From contig OV884058.1 of assembly GCA_930367215.1 (NCBI GenBank), forward strand, positions 168,436,478-168,500,477: a stretch of DNA of 64,000 bases, read 5' to 3'. Positions 10,949-20,944 of this stretch are shown one piece after another. The notes beneath the pieces were generated by a model. That model worked only from the letters and a program-made list of their open reading frames with translations, searched no databases and had not been told where the DNA came from. The position numbers were made by a program, and so were the translations under genes. Position 1 is the first letter of the stretch; every line of letters begins with the position of its first letter. Origin of the DNA: Pollenia angustigena. Taxonomy: Eukaryota; Arthropoda; Insecta; Diptera; Polleniidae.

Positions 10949-11159
10949 TTCATCCATAAAGATTTTAGACAAACTAAAGATATTAAACCAAATAAAACTG
11001 TTAAACGTATAAGACTTATAGCAACAGTTTTACTTGTAACAATATCAAAGCTTGAACAAAATACATCAACAATAAAAAAGTGGGTTTATCTCGTCTTACA
11101 CTCCCCACCACAATAAGTTGAAATTCTCTCAACATTAATTGTAGTTGTAATCAAAATCT

Positions 11160-11681
11160 ATATAATTAACGATTGAAAAATAAAACGAAAAATACTTAAA
11201 AATTATTCTAAAAGCTTCCATTAAATTGCTCAAAAAGATATCAGAAAAATGTATCACAAAATTATTCATATGCGGTTATTCTGCTCGAGAAACTGACTAA
11301 AATATTTGATTAGCATACATAATGCTAACTGGATTATACATGCATCTTTTATAAATATAAACTCTTTTATGTAAATGAACTATTAAAAAAGTTCTTTCAA
11401 TAAAAAAACTAAATAAATAAACCAGTGATATAAATTTACTTAACATCATATTTATGTACTTTCGGTTTTTATTTGGATACTATAAAAATTAATTGTTTGT
11501 CTGTATTAATTTTGAATGGTGATTTCCTAAAGCCCTTACGACACTACATTTTTTATTCATTAATTGATAAATAATTGATAGAAAGAAACAGTAAATGCTA
11601 GAAAGAGCAAACTATAAAAAATGTAAAAAAGGTTTTTAGTTTTTTTTCTCTTGCTATGGTTTTGTTTCAGGGATAGCGTTC
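11160..11681. other. no gene seen
   Basis: AT-rich, with poly(A) and poly(T) runs; nothing supportable. Confidence 0.4.
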
Positions 11682-11956
11682 TTTTTAGCGCATTCAAAAA
11701 AAAAAAAATGTTTTCCTCAAAACTTTTACTATCAACTTATAACGTCATTACACAATTTATATGATATAAAAGCTTGTCGCGAGATTTAAGTACTTGTATT
11801 AGTTTGAAAATTTCAATAGTTAAGATCAAGTTATTAGCGACAATCTTTAATATAATATTTTTAGAATATAAATTGTGTAATGACGTTATAAGTTGATAGT
11901 AAAAGTTTTAAAGCAAAAAATATTTTTTTTTTCTTTTTAGCGCATTCAAAAAAAAG
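11682..11956. repeat. 43-bp perfect inverted repeat between direct repeats
   Basis: The arm at 11719-11761 (containing CTATCAACTTATAACGTCAT) is perfectly reverse-complemented at 11867-11909 around a 105-nt loop. A direct repeat CTTTTTAGCGCATTCAAAAA lies just outside at about 11680-11699 and 11933-11952. The arrangement resembles a small fold-back element in a long target duplication or a hairpin-forming duplication. Non-coding. Confidence 0.8.
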
Positions 11957-12049
11957 CTTGTTTTTTTAAATGGTTTTTTAATTTTAATTTATTTTTTTAC
12001 TGTTAATTTTTTTTAAAACTCGCAACCGTATTCTCAGCAAGCATTAAAA

Positions 12050-12430
12050 ACTTAGTCTGCCATATTGTGTCTAGAGTGACGTCACTTTATTTTTCGAGTT
12101 AACCTTAAAATAACTAGTCCCCGCCATGTTGTGTGTGCCCGCCATATTGGAATTAGAGTGCCCACTTTATTTTTCGAGCTGTTCTTAGCAAGCCCTTTCA
12201 TTTGATACGCATATTGTAGAAGTTCAATAAAAATAACTAGTCCTCCGTGTTGTGCGTGGCCGCTTTTCTGGATTTAGAAGGACGTCACGTAGTTTACCAT
12301 GCATTGTCTTGCAAACTGAACGTGTATACAAAACTTCAGCTCAATCGGTTGAAAAGAACTGCTTCAAAATTGAGTTGCAAGATTTCACCCGAACAAACAT
12401 ACATGTTTCATACATTGTACGTTAAATAAA
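12050..12430 (+). repeat. degenerate tandem repeat with CGCCATRTTG motif
   Basis: Three imperfect units of about 90-130 bp share CGCCAT(A/G)TTG(T/G) or its variant, TTAGAGTG(ACGTCA) and CTTTATTTTTCGAG, plus AATAACTAGTCC. The 60-codon frame at 12247-12429 falls on the last unit and has no recognisable domain. Origin unknown. Confidence 0.55.
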
Positions 12431-12529
12431 AGCTTTTAAAATGAAAGGAAAATATATGAAATGCTTTGGGAAGAAAAGAGACTGTAAGAAAAGATAAACT
12501 CACTGTTTATTGTTGTTGTTTTTGTTTAA

Positions 12530-12700
12530 GGTTTGATATGTTACAAGTTAAACTGGGGTTTTATTTGTATAATATCTTTAGTTTTTCTACAATCTTTGGA
12601 TAAAGTTTCCTGACGATCTGGCCTAAGCAACCAGTGAAATGCGCATAGGAATAGCTTATCCCTTCAACAATAAATTTCAGTTTATCAATAGTGTGAAATA
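12530..12700 (+). repeat. third, inverted copy of the hammerhead unit (partial)
   Basis: Reverse-complement relative of the 472-bp unit at 10341-11147, covering the ATATCTTTAGTTT to TTTATCAA part. More diverged than the two tandem units are from each other, so it is an older insertion. Confidence 0.7.
12605..12652 (+). ncRNA. hammerhead ribozyme, third copy
   Basis: GTTTC, core CTGACGA (12610-12616), stem II TCTGG/CCAGT, GAAA (12636-12639), stem III ATGC/GCAT, an AUA cleavage triplet and GGAAT. The variable core position is C here and T in the other copies, which the CUGANGA consensus allows. Stem III has one more base pair than in the dimer. Preservation of pairing in a diverged copy supports a real structure. 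Confidence 0.75.
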
Positions 12701-13369
12701 GGAATTTAGCACATTTAAACGAAACCTTGTAAACAAAATTGTGTCTCTTATTGGAATTTGATCAATTTGTAATGTTGCAGTATCAATAATTTAATTAGTA
12801 TGCCATCACAACTCTAAAAAGGTTACCAAATGTATAAAGTTTTGCCACTTACTCAAAATTCCCTATACTTTAATGTTTTCAAAAACTCTGGCCTTTTTTT
12901 AGAAGAAAATCCCAACGAAAAGGGATTTACCCTACGTATAACATTAATGCATGCCATTTAAGCCAGCTCCGAAAATTTCTTCATATCTTCATATAACTAC
13001 TTAAGGATAATGGAATCCAAAATAACCTTTTTATAACATAACCATAAAAATTTATATTTGTGTGTTGGTATGTTATGCCCGACCGAACCGCTTATCTGAC
13101 CGCAATAAAATTTGGTCCACCTTTTGTGTGCACGTTAGGGAAGGTAATAGGTTTATATATGTGTTTATAGGTGTCTCCTATACAAAGACAATATAGATTT
13201 CTATTTATCTGGCAAGAGCTAAAGTTTCCAAATTTATTTAAAGTATCTTGTTTATCAATAGAAAACATCTGGCAAAATGTGGGCGAGATTGCAGAAGTGG
13301 GCATGGCATGAAACAACACATAGCTAAGTACTCCATACACGATCACTCTGAACAAAATTTTCCGGGATA
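12701..13369. repeat. decayed repeat region with GTGGGCGAGATT units
   Basis: From about 13060 to 13320 the sequence resembles reverse-oriented units of the CCCGCCCACATTTT repeat family seen at 16320-16545 and 22440-23010 (here GTGGGCGAGATTGCAGAAGTGG at 13277-13298 region). The rest is AT-rich without features. The 106-codon minus frame (13092-13412) is a product of the repeat and has no domain. Confidence 0.4.
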
Positions 13370-13550
13370 AAAAAAATTTTGTTATTTTTAACCATAAAAT
13401 GTTCAGAGGCAATATCTATGGCGGTGGAGTCTTGATGGAGAACTGATTTTATATGGCTATAAATTAAGAAACCATTTTTTGTTAAAAACTGTTTTCCTAC
13501 AGGTGACCATATAAAAAATGGGCTTTTTCCTTTTTTTCTGTAGGGCATTG
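13370..13550. mobile_element. relic of the CACCCAGAGAAAA MITE family
   Basis: Shares AACCATAA(A)ATGTT(C)AGAGGCAA, TCTTGATGGAG, GTGACCATAT and a TTTTTTTCTG end with the full copies at 27610-28089 and 63314-63798. The outer left end is lost. Confidence 0.55.
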
Positions 13551-13992
13551 AATCTTTAACTACCCCACTTAATAAAAACTACAATTCGAAAAGTTTTATT
13601 AACTCTGAAGATGCACAAAATCCAAAAATTAACTGACATTTTAGCAGAAAGTTAAATACTTAAATATGAAAATACATAAGTGTAACTTTAATAAATGTGA
13701 TTTTAATGTTTTCTTAAAGAATAAAACAGATGGAGATAAAACTACAATTTTTTTTTGTTCAAATATTGTTTGTGTTTGCCCCATTTCTCTCCCATTTTTT
13801 GCTAATGTATCTGTTACGAAAAATATGACCTTGTAATATTGTCTTAAAGTATTCTATTTGAGTTGTTTTATAACAATTACATTGCATAAAGATAGAACAG
13901 AAAAATTAAGAATAAAACCAGTACTACGAACTGTAGTACAAAGGGCAGAGGTTAGAACCAATCATCCAATGTGGTTTTTGTTGCTTTAGGTA
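13551..13992. other. no gene seen
   Basis: AT-rich; no supportable frame or repeat. Confidence 0.35.
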
Positions 13993-14262
13993 CACAGAAA
14001 AAATTCTCCAATATTTTAACCAATTAAAGCGTTAATCAAATATAATATCCGTTTTAATTAAACCTTTAAGCAAGTGAATTAAACGTTTGATCAAATGAAT
14101 TAAACGTTTAAGCAAGTGCATTAAACGTTTAATCAAGTGAATTAAAAGTTAAATCAAGTGAACTAAACGTTTAATTGATACTATTAATTTGTTGTTTACT
14201 GTTGCTTTTTTAAAAAATATCAACATCTTTTAATTGAAATCTATTTTTTATTTTTTTCTGTG
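13993..14262. mobile_element. MITE with CACAGAAAAAA ends and internal 24-bp repeats
   Basis: TA-flanked at both sides (13991-13992 and 14263-14264). The ends CACAGAAAAAA/TTTTTTTCTGTG are inverted. Inside are about six near-tandem copies of a unit close to AAGCAAGTGAATTAAACGTTT. A relative with the same internal phrase (reverse oriented) is at 35795-36011. A TA duplication suggests cross-mobilisation by a mariner/Tc1-type transposase. Confidence 0.8.
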
Positions 14263-15231
14263 TATGAACTTTTATTTCAGATTTTTGTTTTCTTAATATC
14301 TTGTTTTATTTGTTTTTCTTGTTTTTTTTACTTAAACACAAATTCATACATACTAGGTTGTAGAGTAGACAACAAATGACATTTGCTTTTGTTTCTTGTT
14401 AACCCGCAAACGGAAATTAAATTTTGAAATTTTTTTTTTGGTTAGAGGAAAAAAGTATGGGTATAAATAAAAATCATTAGATAAAAGAAAAATACTTAAA
14501 CTAGACAGCTGTAAAGAAATTTGGGAATTTTAGGAAAACCTAATTTGTATTGCGGTTAAAATTCTGTTCATTTTACTCGAAAACATGGATGGAGAGCAAA
14601 TTGCTTTTAGTTAGATAGAAACTAAGGTCTTTCTTAAAAAACATTCATCAAACATTTGAAGCCCGTAAGTGATGTCGGGTATCATGTGTTCGGGATAGCT
14701 TGGCAATACTTTCTTATTTTATTTTTAAGCCTATTCAATTTATCGGCCAATGTGTGGTTTAAATTCCACGCATAATATCTGCTTTTCACTCAATGACTAG
14801 TGCTTTTTTTAACATAAGCAGAAATTAAAATATTAAACTAAATAAGAAAGAAAAAACAGCAACAAATACAACTTACTCACTACTGGCATATACAGCATTA
14901 CTTAAGTTTTTTTAAGGTTAAATTGAAAATTCTTGAAAGTACTTTAGATGAAGTTATTTGTAATTTAATCTACAAAAAATAAGGAAACAAATTGGCCACA
15001 TGTGGCAAACATTTGCTCTACCTAATGAGTCCAGATATGTCTTAATTACAAAAACGCCAATTTGTGCTTCTAGTTATTACAGTTTAGAAATTAAAGTAAC
15101 TGCTAGTAATGAGTGGTAATTTTTTGATTTTGTTTGCCAACCGCATTATAACAGAACAAACAAAAAATGCAAAATTTCAACTAAACTAGAGTTGAGTTAA
15201 CTTCACTTTCACGAATCTCATGCAAATCTAA
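14263..15231. other. no gene seen
   Basis: AT-rich sequence. A GTCGGGTATCATGTGTTCGG phrase at about 14673 resembles the GACCATATGATACCC phrase near 5160 in reverse, so part is decayed dispersed repeat. Confidence 0.35.
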
Positions 15232-16096
15232 AGCTAAGATCCCACTATCGGCGCAATGTACCAATTTTTGGCGTATTTCATGTGCCGATAGTGTGAACGG
15301 TCAAAATGTTTTAATATGCGACAATCTGTGCCGAAATTGTGCTGACTGTGGACAATCAAAATTAACCTTGATGCGCCGATAATGTGAGCACTATTTTGCA
15401 TAATGTGGAGCAATCAAATTGTTTAATATGTACCGATTTTTATCGGCCACTTGTGTGCCGATCACAGTCGCCAATCAGCGCCGATACAAGGGATGGCAAA
15501 ACGAAATTTTTAAATTGCACAAACTGGTTACTAAAATTTTACTTTTTTGAGCTTAATTGTACCAAAATTACATTTGTTTTATCTATTATTTATGTATTTA
15601 AACTTTAAATAGTACATTTGTACTACTAAATGAAAAAAAAAACAACTCGCTTTAACCAAAACATTGCAGTTGTATCGATGTTGCCATCCCTTGTTTGTAA
15701 ACATTTGTTTGCAAAACAACAACTACTTGAATGAAATTGAATATATTTTTTATTATACATATATTAACATATTATTTAAAATTGTTAGGAAACATAATTT
15801 AATATTCGGACGGAGAATTTTGCGAATTTCTAAAGTAAAATTATGTCTGGCAACAGGTAAATAAACAAAAACATTTGATTTAATTTGCCCAAATAGCACG
15901 ATAGTGTGACCGCATTGTACCGATTATTGTCGCAATTGAGTTTTGGCCGATATGAACCGAAAGAAATTGTCACAATGTGCGACGATAATGGGACCACCTA
16001 AGAAAAAATTGTGCAATGTTTTTAAATGTGTGCCGATATAGCACGATAAAAATCGTCACAGATTGTGCTATGTGAGCCGATAGTGGGATCTTAGCT
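15232..16096. mobile_element. Harbinger-like non-autonomous element (TAA duplication)
   Basis: TAA at 15229-15231 and 16097-16099 flanks perfect inverted ends AGCTAAGATCCCACTATCGGC. A 3-bp TWA duplication is typical of PIF/Harbinger. Subterminal DNA on both sides carries many variants of CGATA(G/A)TGTGA, likely transposase-accessory binding sites. Near 15842 an ATGTCTGGCAACAG is followed directly by GTAAAT, resembling a short first coding exon with splice donor inherited from a parent element. No transposase frame is present. Confidence 0.75.
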
Positions 16097-16319
16097 TAAG
16101 AGATTTCTTGCTTTGCACAGTAGGCTTTTTTATAAAGAGAAGAGAACCAATTTCAGTAGTCAATATTTGCGCTGCAAAAAAAAATATTGACTATTATACT
16201 CCAATTTAAAGGTACGATCTCCAAACTCTTTCTAGCATAAAATTAATTATTATAAAAATTAAGTACTGTACTTTAGATATAATCAAATATATTTTGTATC
16301 CCGCCCCTTAGCTATTGCC

Positions 16320-16545
16320 GTTCTCCAGATATACAGTGAGTTATAATATCTTTGTGCGGGAGGATCCGCGCCCACTTCTCAAATCCCGCCCATATTTTTA
16401 GAGAGGTTGTGTACTGCTAACCCAGCTATGTGTATTCAACTTTGACAATTGTTCTCTTGCCGTTCTTTAGATATAAATATAAATATTTTTTTGGCCACGC
16501 CCACGTCCAATCCCGCCCACATTATGTCAGATGTTGATTATTGAT
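16320..16545 (+). repeat. GCCCACNNCCAATCCCGCCCACA degenerate tandem array, left part
   Basis: Units of about 120-140 bp with CCCGCCCACATTTT, a TTGATAACC-like phrase and CCGTTCTTTAGATATA. The array is continuous with 21395-21600 once the 16556-21384 insertion is removed. Related units occur at 22440-23010, and in reverse at 13060-13320 and 59510-59740. Confidence 0.65.
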
Positions 16546-16947
16546 TACCCGTATGAAGGGTTGCCATCCGTCCTCTTTTTCCCGGACACCGTCTTCTTTT
16601 TTTTTTTGGGTATCCGGGGCAGTCCTACTTCTTTTTCATCAAGTGTCCGGGGTTGTCCGGCTTTTTACGCCTTCATTGAAAATTTGTTCCTGCATTCAAA
16701 CTTTAAATCACAGGTCACAAAATTCATTAAAAAAAAGATTTAGGTGCTCTTGTTTTTTTTTTTTTTAAGATAGGTATGATTTAATTTTTGGGGACGTAAC
16801 GGGACAAAAAGAGTACTTTTCTTTGAACATGGATCTTCAAAAAAAAAAAAAAAAAAAATGCAACAAATAAGCAAAAGCAACCTTATCAATGTCGTTACTT
16901 TTGTTCAAATAAATACTATAATATTTTTTCTTCGACATTATTTATTA

Positions 16948-17233
16948 AATTTTATACTTTAATAAATTATTTAAGCTTAAGGTCACTTTTTTAAAAAATT
17001 AATTAAAATGTTTTTATTCGATATTTCGATTCCCGTTGGAAATCTTCTTTAGTGAAATTTTTTTTTTAAATAAAATAAAATTTGACAATAAATGGAAAAT
17101 AAAAAAATTTTAAAATTTCAAAAAACAAAATTATCATAATAAATTTAAAATTCCATTCTACAAACTTTAAACAAAAAGACAAACAAACAAAAAAGGAAAA
17201 CAAAATTTTAAATATATTCAAAGCCTAAAACCT
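16948..17233 (-). repeat. left inverted pseudo-LTR of the Penelope-like element
   Basis: Reverse-complement partner of 19652-19876/20687-20743. Contains the Penelope-type sequence around a hammerhead (17017-17058, minus strand), but here the CTGAAGA core is damaged by a small insertion and substitution while stem II and GAAATATCG are kept. This arm would therefore not cleave. Confidence 0.75.
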
Positions 17234-17339
17234 TTCCGTCAATAATCATTTTCATTTAATAATGTTCACCAACTAAGCTATGCCATCTGAAATTTATTTT
17301 ATAACCAATCAAGGACAAATACCTATTTATAATTATCCC

Positions 17340-17945
17340 TTACATCAACCTATTTATTTTTATTCAATAAATGTCTATAAATTTGAGCTAAGCCCTCAGT
17401 ATCTTTTTTAAAATTAATCCTTTTCTCAAATGGAACATTATTTACATGCAATATTTCTAACATATATCTACGTTTCATAAAACTTTCCGTATTCAAAATT
17501 GATGTGTTTTCAAAATCAGGATAGTGATTAAAATCCCTACAATGAGTTGCTAACGCCGTTACATGGGCTGAATTATAATTCCTATATTTTTGGTCATGTT
17601 TATGTCCTGCTAATCTAATTTTCATTTTTGTCCCAGTTGTTCCTACATATATTTTCCTACATTGTTCATTATCATTGCCACCACAATGAATCTTATAAAC
17701 TTAATTCGACCTATCTGACTTTAGTAATCTATCCTTAGTTTTTGTGAATAATCTCCCAACATTATTAACCACCTTATGTGCCATTCTGTATTTCCCTTTA
17801 TCATATATATTCGAGTTTTCTAATCTTTCTGAAAACCCAGGTACATAAGTTAATGACTTATAAATACGTGGTGCCGAAATCTCATCAATATTACGAGATC
17901 TATCTATCCCAGTAAAAAAAATTTGGGTTTTTTGAAGCACTTAAG
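17340..17945 (-). pseudogene. Penelope linker and GIY-YIG endonuclease remnant
   Basis: Frames at 17701-17940 and 17350-17625 are parts of one former coding region. The first holds LTYVPGFSERLENSNIYDKG and FTKTKDRLL, the conserved stretch between RT and nuclease in Penelope proteins. The second continues as CRKIYVGTTGTKMKIRLAGH (its first residues lie at 17626-17660, before the first ATG), the GIY-YIG-type nuclease core with H and HCRDF downstream. A stop at 17701-17703 separates them. The nuclease would nick target DNA for element insertion. The role is inferred from the family; this copy is dead because it is detached from RT. Confidence 0.8.
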
Positions 17946-18140
17946 AGAAAAAGTACATAATCGAGCGCTTCATTAATAGAGAGCTCTTATACAGCAGTAA
18001 ATGATAAAGAATAAAATATAAAAAAGCTGCTATTTTAGTGCTGACAACGAAGAAGGTTTTAAAAAAATTAAAATATGCATATTATGGTTTACGAAAATTA
18101 TTGAAAAAAGGCATTTAAACAAGTAAAAGCAACCCATTAG

Positions 18141-19173
18141 TTTTTTTTTTTTCTTACATAATTTAGTTATTGAATCTTCATATATTAGATATGAGCAAAC
18201 AATAATTAATCAAATCTTAACCTAATACATACGTTATTTTATGTGCTGCCAGTGCCAGACAAAAATTTTCTTCATCCAGGTTCTGTTCACTTTTATATAG
18301 GTGTTTATCGCTCATCTAATTGGATAAGTGCTGCAGTGTCTCTTCTTCTTAAGCGAGTGTGATCGCTTTTTCGTGCTAGTGGGTTCGGATGCAATTCGAG
18401 CCTTGTTAAGTATTTTACTGCATATTTCGTAATCATAGTTTTTACTAATGGAACATTGAGATCCTTGTAAATATTTGAGTTTTTAACATACCAAGGGGCA
18501 GCTGTGATTATTCAAAGAAGTCTCTTTTGGCGCCTTTGAATTTTTTCGATATTAGAGGTCGAGGCAGTGCCCCATAACTGAATACCAAAGCACCAGATTG
18601 GCTTTAAGATGGAGTTGTAAAGAAGAAGCTTGCAGTCGAGACTAAGGACAGAGTTTCTTTTAGTTTCATTTATGTTAATTTTGCCTCTTAATGACTTTTC
18701 CACGATAAACGGCGATCTAGATAAATACCGAGGTATTTTACATGCGAGTTTTGTATGCAAGGTGAATGTTATATGTACACATTTTTGCTCATTGACCTCT
18801 ATCCTCCATTGCTTTAACCATAGTTCGAGTTGAAATATATGATCCTGTAGGTATCGAGATGCTTCTTGACTGTTTTCGTGCACGCTTAGAAAAGCTGTAT
18901 GATCAGCAAATATTGATGTTTGGGTGTAGTTGTTTGTTGGCATATCCGAAGAATACATTAAGTATAAAAGTGGGCCCAGGATGCTTCCCTGAGGGACTCC
19001 AGCGTCAATTAGCTGAGGAGAGCTTAAATAATCACCTTCTTTAATAATAAACTTTCGACCTACTAAGTAGCTTTTTAACAGCTTGTGTGTGTTTACTGGT
19101 AAGTTTAGCTTCAATTTATGTAATGACCCTTCATGACAGACTTTATCAAAAGCTTGAGAAACATCGGTGAAGA
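18141..19173 (-). pseudogene. jockey-like RT fragment inside the Penelope element
   Basis: Minus-strand frame 18512-19114 aligns with the RT of the copy at 24977-27432: motif B GVPQGSILGPLLYL, then motif C reading FADHTAFLS, where the second catalytic aspartate of FADD is histidine. Sequence after WRIEVNEQKCVHITF is scrambled by a deletion or frameshift and resumes as NSVLSLDCKLLLYN and LWGTASTSNIEKIQRRQ. The 5' end is truncated within motif A (SQAFDKV, about 19150); the 3' end reaches a poly(T) run at 18141-18152, the reverse of an A-tail. The mutated motif C alone would abolish activity. I found no convincing target duplication. Confidence 0.85.
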
Positions 19174-19191
19174 GAGACTTAAAAAAGCACT

Positions 19192-19660
19192 TTAGGAGTG
19201 CTTTGTTTGCATGTTAAAAGAAGCGCTTTTGTTCAGCAGAAAATAGTTCTCGAAACCGGGAACACTCCATATAAAAATCAGGCATCCCATCAGCAGGTTT
19301 GAAGCGATTTGAGGTATGAATTCATACATAAAACCTGCTCCTTTTGGAGCACATTTTTTACTGCGTATATTGTATTGTCTTATCGATTTGCACATCAATT
19401 TGTTAGGAAAACTATTATTCTTCAAAATATTCCCAATAATTTCCTTATTTTTCCTATGAAATCTATTGTCACTAATTGTTAATATCCTATCTATTAGATT
19501 CCTAGCTGTGTAAATGATAATTCTCCTCGGGTGTTTAGAATAATAATTTAAAATTCTACCTAATGAGGTTGGTTTTTGATACCAATCTACCAATAATTTA
19601 CTTCCTTTCCTAATCACCAATGTCTCCAAATATGGAATTGGACATTAAACTAGGTTTTAG
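19192..19660 (-). pseudogene. Penelope reverse transcriptase, C-terminal part
   Basis: Reads IPYLETLVIRKGSKLLVDWY and QKPTSLGRILNYYSKHP, the conserved segment following the catalytic palm of Penelope RT, then later KKCAPKGAG. The frame begins right at the inverted repeat edge (19652) with no upstream palm, so the element was 5'-truncated when it inserted. The last ~40 residues of the frame, up to 19192, no longer resemble the family. Orientation matches the nuclease remnant at 17340-17945. Confidence 0.75.
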
Positions 19661-19876
19661 GCTTTGAATATATTTAAAATTTTGTTTTCCTTTTTTGTTT
19701 GTTTGTCTTTTTGTTTAAAGTTTGCAGAATGGAATTTCAAATTTATTATGATAATTTTGTTTTTTGAAATTTTAAAATTTTTTTATTTTCCACTTATTGT
19801 CAAATTTTATTTTATTTAAAAAAAAATTTCCTGAAGATTTCCAACGGAAATCGAAATATCGAATAAAAACATTTTA
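19652..19876 (+). repeat. right inverted pseudo-LTR of the Penelope-like element (first part)
   Basis: Reverse complement of 17007-17233, over 90% alike by eye. Continues at 20687-20743 after the tRNA-like insertion. Holds an intact hammerhead core. Confidence 0.75.
19825..19865 (+). ncRNA. hammerhead ribozyme candidate in Penelope pseudo-LTR
   Basis: Core CTGAAGA (19831-19837), stem II TTTCC/GGAAA around an AAC loop (19838-19850), then TC and GAAA (19853-19856), a minimal ATAT stem III and a possible AUC triplet, followed by GAATAAAA. Located where Penelope-like elements are known to keep hammerheads. Stem I is weak (TTC/GAA plus a bulge), so confidence is moderate. Confidence 0.55.
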
Positions 19877-20686
19877 ATTATTATTAGTATTGTGGTTATT
19901 TTATTGAACTATTTATGGTTTTTAATCCAAATTTTTTTAATATTTTCAATAAGGCTTAAGTTCATTAAATTTAATTTTCATTAAATTATTTTTATGAAGA
20001 AAGGAATTTTACAACATGAAAATTAATTAAAATTTATTGATAATTTTTCATTCTTGACTCAATCTGGGCTCGAACCCAGGTGTTTACGGACAGGTTACCC
20101 TGACATGTTTCGATTGCAACCACTCAATCTCCTCAGAGGGCTTGCCGTTTAACACTCGCAGCCATCGACGACTGCTGACGTCATTAGTCAAACATCAATC
20201 CTTAAACCAAATTGTATTCAACCTTTGGTAGATCGAAATTTGCTTTGAATGATTATCTATTTTTAATTCATTTTAACATGTTATTCCTTTACTTCTGTTT
20301 TTTCGTACTTTTGTCAAGAATTCTTCTTGAAGTTCAAAGTACATATTTTTTGTTTTTTCATTTTTTGTCTTTCTTATTCTTGTTGACCTTTTCAGCACAA
20401 CTTGAAGGACAAATGCAAACATAGAGCTCGTGCCTTAGCTTTAACAATTATTAGTATTGTGGTTATTTTATTGAACTATTTATGGTTTTTAATCCAAATT
20501 TTTAATATTTTTAATTAGGCTTAAGTTCATTAAATTTAATTTTCATTAAATTATTTTTATGAAGAAAGGAATTTTGCAACATGAAAATTAATTAAAATTT
20601 ATTGATAATTTTTCATTCTTGACTCAATCTGGGCTCGAACCCAGGTGTTTACGGACAGGTTACCCTGACATGTTTCGATTGCATTT
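19877..20686 (-). mobile_element. dimer of the tRNA-like repeat (copies 2 and 3) with target duplication
   Basis: Copy 2 (19877-20414) is full length and copy 3 (20447-20686) is partial, both in the orientation of the 830-1376 copy. TTTAATTATT lies before (about 19873) and after (20687) the pair, and removal rejoins the Penelope pseudo-LTR. So the dimer moved as one unit and is younger than the Penelope element. Each copy has the B-box-like GGTTCGAGCCC on the minus strand. The mechanism looks retroposition-like but no A-tail is seen. Confidence 0.65.
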
Positions 20687-20944
20687 AATTATTTTTTTAA
20701 AAAAGTGACCTTAAGCTTAAATAATTTATTAAAGTATAAAATTCAAATAAATACTTATTGCTAAAATTTTATTTTAAGATTATTTTTGGAAAGAAATAAA
20801 AATTCATATCTTCAAAAAAAGTACATCCTTCAAAGTTTCAGGAATTTGAAAGAAAAGTTTGAAGTATTATATAAAAATCAGCAAACAAAAAGGGTTTTGA
20901 TTAAGTCCATTTTTAAAATTTAATATTTTGCAAAGACATTTTTT

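Larger units (their letters stand above)
10329..11159 (-). mobile_element. tandem-dimer hammerhead retroelement (retrozyme-like) with 12-bp target duplication
   Basis: Two near-identical direct units start at 10341 and 10813, a period of 472 bp; the second is 335 bp long and ends at 11147. The pair is bounded by the 12-bp direct repeat TAATCAAAATCT at 10329-10340 and 11148-11159, the mark of one insertion event. On the minus strand each unit carries a hammerhead at the same relative position. No protein is encoded; the 80-codon plus frame (10403-10645) exists in one unit only. The plan (tandem dimer, one ribozyme per unit, target duplication) fits the retrozymes described from plants and animals, which are thought to move through circular RNA copied by a partner element's enzymes. 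Penelope-like elements in this window are a plausible partner, by inference only. Confidence 0.75.
16918..20743 (-). mobile_element. Penelope-like element with inverted terminal repeats
   Basis: CAAATAAATACT is present at 16906-16917 and 20744-20755, a 12-bp target duplication. The left arm (16948-17233) is matched in reverse complement on the right by 19652-19876 plus 20687-20743, split by a tRNA-like insertion. About 30 bp lies between the left duplication and the left arm, and none on the right, the asymmetric extension known for Penelope elements. Inside, on the minus strand, are remnants of an RT C-terminus and a GIY-YIG endonuclease. The RT palm is missing, and a jockey fragment sits between the two parts. 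Defective but structurally informative. Confidence 0.8.

Noticed and set aside
13092..13548. Overlapping minus-strand frames of 106 and 74 codons.
   Set aside because: They cross a MITE relic and a decayed repeat, with no domain or splice pattern.
14093..14170. CRISPR-like array from regularly spaced AATTAAACGTTT words.
   Set aside because: Eukaryotic context; units are adjacent variants inside a MITE, with no unique spacers.
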